Source of the DNA: Actinomycetospora sp.
Lineage (GTDB): Bacteria; Actinomycetota; Actinomycetes; Mycobacteriales; Pseudonocardiaceae
Direction of reading: 5' to 3'
NCBI GenBank assembly: GCA_025925615.1
Contig: JAICLN010000097.1
Coordinates: forward strand, 1-11,309
DNA: 11,309 nt
Position 1 is the first letter of the stretch; every line of letters begins with the position of its first letter. A model generated the notes under the pieces. It ran no database searches, had not been told where the DNA came from, and saw only the letters and a program-made list of their open reading frames with translations. This document shows, piece by piece, positions 6,100 through 11,309 of the stretch. Position numbers and translations under genes: made by a program.

Positions 6100-6588
6100 G
6101 TGATCACCCGGGAGGCCCGACCCGACGACTGGCCCGCCGTCTGGCGGTTCCTGTCGATCGTCCTGGCGGCCGGGGACACCTACACGACGCCCCGGGACGT
6201 CACCTCCGACGAGGCGAGGGCGGAGTGGCTGGCCCCGCCCCCGAACGACGCCACGGTCGCCGTCACCGAGGACGGGGCGGTCGTCGGGATCGCGAAGGTG
6301 CGCCCGAACCTGCCGGGGGCCGGCAGCCACGTCGCGAACGCGAGCTTCGTCGTCGATCCCGAGGTCTCCGCGCGAGGGACCGGGCGGCTGCTCGGCGAGG
6401 CCGTGCTGGACCGGGCCCGGGACCTGGGCTACTCGGCGATGCAGTTCAACGCCGTGGTGGAGACGAACACGCGCGCGGTCCGCCTGTGGGAGTCGCTCGG
6501 CTTCGCGATCATCGGCACCGTGCCCCGGGCGTTCCGTCATCCCTCGGAGGGCGACGTGGGGCTCCACGTCATGCACCGCGCGCTGTGA
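6100..6588 (+). CDS. GNAT-family N-acetyltransferase
   Basis: A 162-residue acetyl-CoA-dependent N-acetyltransferase with the single GNAT domain spanning the protein. The N-terminal strand ITREARPDDWPAVW is typical of the family. Strand 4 is ASFVVDPEVS (81-90), followed by the pyrophosphate-binding loop ARGTGRLLG (91-99) and helix AVLDRARDLGY. The B motif ETNTRAVRLWESLGF is at about 121-135. The protein resembles RimI/PhnO-like single-domain enzymes; the acceptor substrate is unknown. An in-frame ATG at 6037 would add 21 residues that lack domain character, and those bases overlap the promoter side of the dehydrogenase remnant. The GTG at 6100 fits the domain start and the -10 element 7 nt upstream. 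The gene is divergent from the dehydrogenase remnant and is followed by a 140-nt gap before the ABC operon. Confidence 0.9.
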   Translation: MITREARPDDWPAVWRFLSIVLAAGDTYTTPRDVTSDEARAEWLAPPPNDATVAVTEDGAVVGIAKVRPNLPGAGSHVANASFVVDPEVSARGTGRLLGEAVLDRARDLGYSAMQFNAVVETNTRAVRLWESLGFAIIGTVPRAFRHPSEGDVGLHVMHRAL

Positions 6589-6716
6589 GGCACGGCCCGC
6601 CGGGGCGGCTTCGCTGGTGAACCGCGCCCGGCCGGGCCTCGTCATTCGCCGTCGGAGCGATCACGCGTAGGCGGTCGTGCCCCGGTACGCCCTTCCCTGC
6701 GACCCGCGCCCGACGG

Positions 6717-6722
6717 TAGGAA
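6717..6722 (+). promoter_or_regulatory. possible -10 element before fetA
   Basis: TAGGAA ends 6 nt before the GTG at 6729, the spacing expected for a leaderless start. The last base departs from the TANNNT consensus and no -35 is evident, so this is a weak call. Confidence 0.25.
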
Positions 6723-6728
6723 CCTGCC

Positions 6729-7424
6729 GTGGTCGACCACCCACACGCGGTCTTCGCCCTCGAGCACGTCACCGTGCGCCGGCCCGACCCCGACGGCGGC
6801 GCGGACCGTGCCGTCCTCGACGAGGTCGACATCGAGATCTCCGCTGCGGGCACGACGGTGCTGTGGGGTCCGTCGGGCGCGGGGAAGACGACGCTGCTGC
6901 GGCTTCTCAACCGGCTCGACGTGCCCGACTCCGGCGTCGTGCGCTATCGCGGCACGCCGCTGGACGACCTCGACCCCCTCGCGTTGCGCCGTGAGGTCGG
7001 CATGGTCTTCCAACGCCCGACGCCGTTCGCCGGCACCGTGCGCGACAACCTGCGCGTCGCCGCCCCCGACGCCGGCGACGAGGCCTTCGGGTCGTTGCTC
7101 GAGCGGGTCTCGCTGCCCCGCGAGGTGCTCGGCCGCGACGCCGACACGCTCTCCGGCGGCGAACTGCAGCGGATGTGCCTCGCCCGCACCCTGGCCGTCC
7201 GGCCGCAGGTGCTGCTCCTCGACGAACCCACCTCGGCGCTCGACGCCGAGCCCGTCCGCATCTTCGAGCGCACCGTCGCCGACCTCGCGGGCGACGGGCT
7301 GACCGTCGTCTGGGTCAGCCATGACGCTCAGCAGGTCGGACGCGTCGCCGACCAGGTCCTCGAGGTCGCCGACGGGCACGTCCATCCCCGCGCCGCCGCC
7401 GAGCTGGAGGACGAGCACCCGTGA
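6729..7424 (+). CDS. fetA: ABC transporter ATP-binding protein, FetA (YbbL)-like
   Basis: A 231-residue ABC ATPase with every motif intact: Walker A GPSGAGKT (47-54), Q-loop Gln95 in GMVFQRP, signature LSGGE (141-145), Walker B VLLLDE (161-166), D-loop SALD and switch His198 in WVSHD. The short length and its pairing with a FetB/UPF0014 permease identify it as the ATPase of a FetAB-type system. In E. coli, FetAB is implicated in iron export and protection from peroxide stress; the same metal role here is inferred from family. It should sit on the cytoplasmic face of the membrane as a dimer bound to FetB. The stop overlaps the fetB GTG by 4 nt. The GTG start lacks a ribosome binding site and may be leaderless. 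Confidence 0.9.
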   Translation: MVDHPHAVFALEHVTVRRPDPDGGADRAVLDEVDIEISAAGTTVLWGPSGAGKTTLLRLLNRLDVPDSGVVRYRGTPLDDLDPLALRREVGMVFQRPTPFAGTVRDNLRVAAPDAGDEAFGSLLERVSLPREVLGRDADTLSGGELQRMCLARTLAVRPQVLLLDEPTSALDAEPVRIFERTVADLAGDGLTVVWVSHDAQQVGRVADQVLEVADGHVHPRAAAELEDEHP

Positions 7425-8197
7425 CCGTGAACTGGGCCGGGACGGCCTTCTCGCTCATTCTCGTCGCCGTCGCGGCCGGGCTGTCCCTGTACTGGGGGCT
7501 CGGGCTGGAGCGGAGCATCCTCTGGGCCGCGGTCCGTGCCGGGGTCCAGCTCCTGCTCGTGGGCGGGATCCTGGTGCTGCTGCTGCGCCCGCAGACCTCG
7601 CTGTGGTGGTCGTGGCTGTGGGTGGTGGCGATGCTCGGCTACGCCGCCTGGACAGCGAAGCAGCGAGCGCCCGGGGTGCCGCGGATCGTCCCGCTGGCCC
7701 TCACGGCGTTCGTGGTGGCGACGGCGCTCTCGCTGGTCGTCCTCTTCGGCCTCGGGGTGTTCCCGCTCGGCGCCCGCACCCTCGTCCCCATCGCGGGCCT
7801 CATCGTCGGCAACGCGATGACCGCGACGGTGCTCGCCGGCCGCCGGATGGTGGAGGAGTTCACCGACAAGCGCGACGAGATCGAGGCCCGTCTGGCGCTG
7901 GGGCAGCCCTCGCGCGAAGCCGCGCAGCCCTACGTGCGCGGGGTGCTCCGCTCGGCGCTCTCCCCGCAGATCGAGACGACGAAGGCGACCGGCCTGGTGT
8001 TCCTCCCCGGCGCCATGACCGGCCTCATCCTCGGCGGCGCGGATCCCGTCTCCGCGGTGCTCGTCCAGATCGTCGTCATGTTCCTGGTGCTGGCGGCGGC
8101 GTCCACGACGACGACGGTGATGGCGCTCGGGCTCTCGCGCCGGCTGTTCACCCCGGACCACCGCCTCGTGCGGCTGGCGCGGACCGCGACGGGGTGA
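7421..8197 (+). CDS. fetB: iron export ABC transporter permease, FetB (YbbM/UPF0014) family
   Basis: A 258-residue integral membrane protein, the usual length for FetB. About seven hydrophobic segments are visible, near residues 7-28, 36-56, 62-78, 91-115, 119-138, 190-207 and 211-236. A charged cytoplasmic stretch between segments 5 and 6 (RRMVEEFTDKRDEIEARLALG) leads into the family hallmark region from 177 to 209 (LRSALSPQIETTKATG, then LPGAMTGLILGGADP). The GTG start overlaps the fetA stop (GTGA), so the two proteins are made at a coupled ratio. No substrate-binding protein gene adjoins it, consistent with an exporter. A small stem-loop follows the stop. Confidence 0.92.
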   Translation: MTVNWAGTAFSLILVAVAAGLSLYWGLGLERSILWAAVRAGVQLLLVGGILVLLLRPQTSLWWSWLWVVAMLGYAAWTAKQRAPGVPRIVPLALTAFVVATALSLVVLFGLGVFPLGARTLVPIAGLIVGNAMTATVLAGRRMVEEFTDKRDEIEARLALGQPSREAAQPYVRGVLRSALSPQIETTKATGLVFLPGAMTGLILGGADPVSAVLVQIVVMFLVLAAASTTTTVMALGLSRRLFTPDHRLVRLARTATG

Positions 8198-8219
8198 GCT
8201 GCGGCCACGAATCCTTCTG

Positions 8220-8238
8220 CGCCGTCTTGGAGACGGCG
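8220..8238 (+). terminator. hairpin after fetB
   Basis: CGCCGTCT (8220-8227) pairs with AGACGGCG (8231-8238) around a 3-nt TGG loop, 23 nt after the fetB stop. It is a compact 8-bp stem with no U-tract. A second small hairpin, GGTCG/CGACC around ATCA (8328-8341), could end the leftward dioxygenase transcript. I see no gene in the rest of 8198-8427. Confidence 0.5.
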
Positions 8239-8427
8239 GCGTGCATACCGGTCGGCAACCTGGCTCGTCCGGGCTCGGAAGCCGTGACCGACGGCGCCCC
8301 GGCGTGGACCACGGAGCCGGTGCACGTGGTCGATCACGACCCGGCTTCCAGGTGCCGACGAGGCCCGAGACCGTCGAGGAGTCCGTGGTTGGAGACCCGG
8401 CTGTCGAGCCGTTCGCGCCGCGACGAC

Positions 8428-9045
8428 CTACCGACCGGTCATGCGCAGGCTGAACGAGGTCCGCGGGTACTCGGTCGGTCCGTCGACGGCGTGCAGCGGC
8501 CGGCCGTCCTCCATCCCGGCCAGTCCCGGCCCGCGCAGCAGCACCAGGCTGCCGGCAGCGGCCTCCCACGTCCGCACCGTGGTGCCCTCCCGGTCCGAGC
8601 ACTGCCGCAACCGGGCCGAGCCCTCCAGGGTGAGGATCGCGACGAGGTAGCGGTGGCGCCGGCCATCGCGGTGGGTCGAGATGCCGCCGCTGCCTGCCGC
8701 GTAGCGCTGCACCGCCACCTCGTCCGGCCGCCAGTCGCTGAGCCCGGCGATCTCGTCGCCGTGGGCCTGCACCGCCGCGACCACGGCCCGGTGCAGCGCG
8801 TACACCGCGGGCCGGACCCCGATCTCCTCGCCGGTGAACACCCGGTGCTCGCCGTCCTGGCGCACCCCGTAGGGGCCCTCGACGGCCGCCAGGTCGGTGA
8901 AGCTCTCGGCGCCCACCTCGTCGAGCACCGCACGCCGGAGCTCGTCCGGGACCACCCCGGGCTCGTGGGCCGCGCCGTCCTGCACGGTCCGGTGCAGCAC
9001 CGGGCCGAGGTCGCGGGCGAGCCCGATGGCTCCGGTGCCGGTCAC
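8428..9045 (-). CDS. 2-oxoglutarate/Fe(II) dioxygenase-like protein
   Basis: A 205-residue protein whose C-terminal half shows the jelly-roll iron dioxygenase pattern. The HxD pair His125 and Asp127 lies in ISTHRDG after the strand VAVQRYAAGSGG. Strand LVAILTL follows, then the distal iron ligand His185 in RPLHAVDGP and Arg195 in PRTSFSLRM, placed to bind 2-oxoglutarate. SLVLLRGPGL precedes the distal His, as in AlkB-like and related small dioxygenases. The N-terminal half (DELRRAVLDEVGAESFTDL and on) is family-specific and I do not recognise it; the substrate is unknown. The GTG start overlaps the stop of the upstream membrane-protein remnant (GTGA), so translation was once coupled to that gene. 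All expected catalytic residues are present, but the original promoter has probably been lost with the neighbouring deletion. Confidence 0.75.
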   Translation of the reverse strand: MTGTGAIGLARDLGPVLHRTVQDGAAHEPGVVPDELRRAVLDEVGAESFTDLAAVEGPYGVRQDGEHRVFTGEEIGVRPAVYALHRAVVAAVQAHGDEIAGLSDWRPDEVAVQRYAAGSGGISTHRDGRRHRYLVAILTLEGSARLRQCSDREGTTVRTWEAAAGSLVLLRGPGLAGMEDGRPLHAVDGPTEYPRTSFSLRMTGR

Positions 9046-9408
9046 GACGTCCAGGTACCCGCCGACCCGAGGCGCAGTGCGGAGACGAGGAAGAAGACGC
9101 CGCCCAGGAACGCGTAGCCGGCCAGGACGCTCAGTGAGGCCTGGGGCTCCGTGCCTGCACGGCGAACGCGATGCCGGCCAGGGTGGAGATGCCGCCGCTG
9201 ACGATCATCGCCCACTGGCCGCCGAGACCGCGGCGTCGCACGGCACGACGAGCTGGACGAGACCGGCGACGAGCGCCCAGACCCCCCACACCCGCAGGAC
9301 TGCCGGGATGCCGGAGGGGACGGCGGCGGCCAGGCCGACGGTGGCGATCGTGCTGATGTTCCCGACGAGGCCCGGTGTCGACCGGCTCGCCGGGTCGTCC
9401 TCGAGCAC
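9042..9408 (-). pseudogene. DUF308/HdeD-like membrane protein, 5'-truncated and frameshifted
   Basis: Three hydrophobic stretches follow in order on the minus strand but in three reading frames. VGNISTIATVGLAAAVPSGI and VWGVWALVAGLVQLVV (about 9378-9244) are in one frame; RRRGLGGQWAMIVSGGISTL and AGIAFAVQA (about 9239-9155) in the next; ASLSVLAGYAFLGGVFFLVS (about 9141-9080) in the third. Restoring one G near 9243 gives QLVVAVRRRGLGGQW, and restoring one base near 9143 links VQARSP to ASLSVLAGYAF. Both joins read naturally for this family of multi-pass membrane proteins. The N-terminal region, probably with further membrane segments, is missing; the frame runs into antisense TetR sequence near 9375-9410. 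The final frame ends in GTGA, shared with the dioxygenase start. Sequencing errors could explain the frameshifts but not the truncation. Confidence 0.68.
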
Positions 9409-9612
9409 CGGGCCTGGTACGAGACCACGCTTGCCGGGCTCTTCGCGCAGGTCTTCGACGACTCACCGCGGCGCGGCAGGCCGGAGCACGCCGCCCAGCA
9501 CTTCGTCATGATGCGCCGCGGGGCCATGGCCGGCGCGCACCTCGACGGCGTCGACACCGTGCGAGCCGGCTTCCTCCGGGGCGTCGAGGGCCTGCTCACC
9601 GTCCTCCACTGA
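9361..9612 (+). pseudogene. TetR-family regulator, C-terminal remnant
   Basis: An open stretch of about 83 codons without a suitable start reads as the tail of a TetR ligand-binding domain. It contains RVVLEHRAWYETTLAGLFAQ, then HAAQHFVMMRRGAMAGAHLD and VDTVRAGFLRGVEGLLTVLH before TGA at 9610. Intact TetR proteins have about 190-210 residues, with the helix-turn-helix at the N terminus; that half is absent. The sequence in front of about 9375-9410 belongs to the oppositely oriented membrane-protein remnant, so the 5' half was lost by deletion. Family assignment rests on the helix pattern and the FVMMRRGAM/AGFLRGVEGLL stretch and is moderately sure. Confidence 0.6.
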
Positions 9613-9685
9613 CGAGGCCCCTCGCGTGATCGACTTCTGTGCGGCGATGTACGCCAGATCCGACCCTCCTGCGATAGGGTATCCG

Positions 9686-9735
9686 TTGCCTTTCAGGACA
9701 CATCGGTCCTAGAGTAGGATCTTCCGTGCGATCCT
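9686..9735 (+). promoter_or_regulatory. promoter with three palindromes upstream of the DHFR-like gene
   Basis: TTGCCT (9686-9691) and TAGAGT (9710-9715), 18 nt apart, form a good housekeeping-type promoter. AGGAC/GTCCT (9695-9699 with 9706-9710) lies inside the spacer. TCCTA/TAGGA (9707-9711 with 9715-9719) covers the -10. AGGATC/GATCCT (9716-9721 with 9730-9735) covers the expected start site and abuts the ribosome binding site. The stretch 9640-9735 is AT-richer than its surroundings. A repressor site is likely by position; the regulator is not identifiable. Confidence 0.6.
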
Positions 9736-9745
9736 GGAGGCCTGG

Positions 9746-10309
9746 ATGTCCGAGATGGTGGCCGACCTGTTCCTCAGCGTGGACGGCTTCGCGGCCGGCT
9801 CCCGCTCCCCCGGCTACTTCGGGTACGGCGGTCCGGAGCTCGAGCGCTGGATCCAGGACGAGATGGAACGCGGATACCTGAGCGTGATGGGCCGGCGGAC
9901 CTACGAGCTCCTGTCCTCCCTCCCCGAGGAGGCCCGCGACGAGAGCTGGGAGCGCATGGCGCACGCCCCGACCGTCGTGTTCTCGCGGACCCTGAACGAC
10001 GTCTCCTGGCCGGGCGCGACCCTCAACCGCAACGACGTCGTCGACGAAGTCCCTGCCCTGAAGGCCCGCAGCGCGGGGGACGTCCGCACGATCGGCAGCC
10101 TGTCGTTGGCGCGCCGGCTCCTCGTCGCCGGCCGGCTCGACCGGCTCCGGCTCATGGTGTTCCCGCTGATCGTCGGGGAGACCGGGCGCGAGCCCTTCTT
10201 CGCGCAGCTCGGCGACGTCGCGCTCGAACTGGTGTCCGAGACGGTGCTCGACGGCCGCGTCGTCCTCCTGGACTACCGGCCGGCCGGCGCACCGCCCTAC
10301 GCGAGCTGA
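9746..10309 (+). CDS. dihydrofolate reductase family protein (RibD C-terminal domain type)
   Basis: A 187-residue single-domain protein of the DHFR/RibD-C superfamily, which includes the YyaP-type proteins. MVADLFLSVDGFAAG (4-18) is the opening strand and substrate loop, VMGRRTYELL (47-56) the NADPH-side motif, and VVFSRTL (77-83) the next strand. TIGSLSLARRLL (115-126) is the dinucleotide-binding glycine helix and MVFPLIVGETGREPFF (137-152) the strand-loop before the C-terminal strands. It probably uses NADPH to reduce a small substrate; members of this group are mostly not true folate enzymes, and the substrate is unknown. The ATG follows GGAGG (9736-9740) at ideal spacing, and an identifiable promoter with palindromes lies upstream, so the gene forms its own regulated unit. 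Confidence 0.9.
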   Translation: MSEMVADLFLSVDGFAAGSRSPGYFGYGGPELERWIQDEMERGYLSVMGRRTYELLSSLPEEARDESWERMAHAPTVVFSRTLNDVSWPGATLNRNDVVDEVPALKARSAGDVRTIGSLSLARRLLVAGRLDRLRLMVFPLIVGETGREPFFAQLGDVALELVSETVLDGRVVLLDYRPAGAPPYAS

Positions 10310-10371
10310 CCCGGGCGGGGCGGCCGCCGCGGTGGTTGGATCGGTGCGGTGACAGATGCGCGGGTCATCCG

Positions 10372-11184
10372 ATGAAGGCGTTCCGGTTCGGCGTGGTGGC
10401 CGCGGCCCAGGAGGGCGGCGCGAAGTGGCGGGAGACCGCCCGCCGCGCCGAGGAGCTCGGCTACTCGACGTTGCTCTCCCCCGACAACCTCTACCTGCCG
10501 ACCCCGACGGCGGCGCTCGCGACGGCCGCTGCGGTCACCACCCGGCTGCGGGTCGGCTCGTTCGTACTGGCCAGCCCGCTGCGGACGGCGCGGGCAGCGG
10601 CCTGGGAGGCGCACAGCCTCACGACGATGACCGAGGGCCGGTTCGAGCTCGGCCTCGGCACCGGCCTGCCGGCGATGCGGCAGCAGGCCGAGGAGCTGGG
10701 CCTGCCCTACGGCAACGGCCAGGCCCGGCTCGACTCCATCTCCGAGACGATCGACCACGTCCGGCGGCTCGACGGTGAGGCCCACACGCCGGTGATGCTC
10801 GCCGCGGGCGGCCCGAAGGCGCGCCGGCTCGCCGCCGCGAAGGCCGACATCGTGACCCTCGCCGGCGGCGTCCTGACCGCCCGCGACGAGTTCGCCGCCC
10901 ACGCCGAGGAGATCCGGTCGGCCGCGGACGGCCGGGACATCGAGCTGGGGATCAACATCTTCGTCGTCGGCGACCACGTCCCGGAATGGATCCGCGGCTT
11001 CATCGGCGTCGACGCGCAGACGCTCATCGAGAGCGACTCGCTGACCATCCTGCGCGGCAGCGTCGACGACATGGCCGCCGAGCTCGAACGCCGTCGCAGC
11101 GAGCTGGGCGTCTCCTACGTCAGCGTCAACAGCGCCTTCATGGAGGAGTTCGCCCCGCTGGTGGCGCGGCTGTCCGGGACGTGA
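10372..11184 (+). CDS. LLM-class flavin- or F420-dependent oxidoreductase
   Basis: A 270-residue TIM-barrel luciferase-like monooxygenase-family protein. FRFGVVAAAQEGG opens the barrel; RAEELGYSTLLSPDNL (25-40) is the usual second strand, and TTRLRVGSFVLASPLRTA (56-73) the third. MTEGRFELGLGTG (86-98) is the family hallmark, and VMLAAGGPKARRLAA (141-155) the cofactor phosphate-binding region. The C-terminal GSVDDMAAELERRRSELGVSYV is typical of the actinobacterial F420-type branch. The cofactor (F420 or FMN) and substrate are not determined. The ATG at 10372 gives MKAFRFGVV, which fits the family start; 12 extra residues from a start at 10336 would not. No clear ribosome binding site is seen. 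It follows the DHFR-like gene by 62 nt and may or may not share its transcript. Confidence 0.9.
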   Translation: MKAFRFGVVAAAQEGGAKWRETARRAEELGYSTLLSPDNLYLPTPTAALATAAAVTTRLRVGSFVLASPLRTARAAAWEAHSLTTMTEGRFELGLGTGLPAMRQQAEELGLPYGNGQARLDSISETIDHVRRLDGEAHTPVMLAAGGPKARRLAAAKADIVTLAGGVLTARDEFAAHAEEIRSAADGRDIELGINIFVVGDHVPEWIRGFIGVDAQTLIESDSLTILRGSVDDMAAELERRRSELGVSYVSVNSAFMEEFAPLVARLSGT

Positions 11185-11309
11185 CGCCGACGGCTGTCAC
11201 GACCGACCTCGCTGCGGACGTGCCCGACATCCGGGGGTGATGATGTCGTCGAGCGGGCATCACAGATGATGACCTCGAAGCAGTCGTCGGAGTTCCGTCC
11301 TCGGCTGCG

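Noticed and set aside
6626..6637. Perfect 12-nt palindrome GCCCGGCCGGGC after the GNAT gene
   Set aside because: It has no loop to fold as a terminator, and such GC palindromes are common at this base composition.
2780..8326. Recurring GGTGCAC/GTGCACC words (2780, 3324, 3349, 8319) as a shared operator
   Set aside because: A 7-mer containing a palindromic 6-mer is expected a few times in GC-rich DNA of this length, and only the 3324/3349 pair forms a repeat at a sensible position.
7930..8453. Possible small genes in the gap after fetB (plus 8241-8453, minus 7930-8337)
   Set aside because: Neither has a ribosome binding site, domain-like sequence or family resemblance.
7328..8602. 424-codon minus-strand open frame opposite fetB
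   Set aside because: The translation is highly charged low complexity (His, Arg, Asp, Gly), the antisense image of a membrane protein gene; fetB motifs are clear on the plus strand.
9042..9745. Insertion sequence or integration event as the cause of the broken genes
   Set aside because: No transposase fragment, terminal inverted repeat or target duplication is visible near 5960 or 9375-9410; simple deletion explains both.
9596..9964. Minus-strand open frame opposite the DHFR-like gene and its promoter
   Set aside because: It overlaps a well-supported promoter, ribosome binding site and gene on the other strand and has no protein-like features.
11185..11309. Right-edge sequence checked for a gene start, RNA gene or terminator
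   Set aside because: Both strands give no recognisable protein, and only a weak GTGATG/CATCAC repeat with a 15-nt spacer (11237-11263) is seen.

Overview
The window is very GC-rich, and its genes use G/C at nearly every third codon position. Several genes start with GTG, adjacent genes overlap by 4 nt (GTGA/ATGA), and some starts sit only a few bases downstream of a TANNNT -10 hexamer, which suggests leaderless transcripts. Together with an F420/FMN luciferase-like oxidoreductase and a small CxC...CPxH protein, this points to an actinomycete. Pseudonocardiales is a guess I cannot confirm from sequence alone. I see no rRNA, tRNA, CRISPR array, intact insertion sequence or phage module.

Layout. 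(1) 2-2705, plus strand: a tightly coupled three-gene carbohydrate operon with the 3' part of a D-2-hydroxyacid dehydrogenase, an FGGY sugar kinase and a FucA-like class II aldolase. Oxidation, phosphorylation and retro-aldol cleavage of a polyol, ketose or sugar acid is the likely theme; the substrate is unknown. (2) 2808-3600: a stand-alone Clp N-domain protein and a 60-residue Cys/His protein, separated by nested inverted repeats and followed by a hairpin terminator. (3) 3780-4630: a polyketide-cyclase-like (SRPBCC) protein and a small minus-strand protein, convergent, with a 13-bp-stem hairpin between them. (4) 4780-6588: an AraC-type regulator, the scar of an internally deleted alcohol dehydrogenase on the minus strand, and a GNAT acetyltransferase. 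(5) 6729-8197: fetA-fetB, a two-gene ABC system of the iron-export family. (6) 8428-9612: a 2-oxoglutarate/Fe(II) dioxygenase-like gene on the minus strand, translationally coupled to a broken membrane-protein gene, which abuts the tail of a TetR regulator on the plus strand. (7) 9746-11184: a dihydrofolate-reductase-like (RibD C-terminal type) protein behind a palindrome-rich promoter, then a luciferase-like monooxygenase.

The most notable feature is concentrated gene decay. The alcohol dehydrogenase keeps its ribosome binding site, about 14 N-terminal codons and 60 C-terminal codons, with the middle missing. The membrane-protein/TetR pair looks like a divergent regulator-target pair whose facing 5' ends and shared promoter were deleted; the membrane gene has also picked up two single-base frameshifts. 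The dioxygenase downstream is still open but has probably lost its original promoter. I found no convincing large new system. The best candidates for new biology are the dioxygenase with its lost membrane partner, the substrate of the sugar operon, and the stand-alone Clp_N protein next to the small Cys/His protein.
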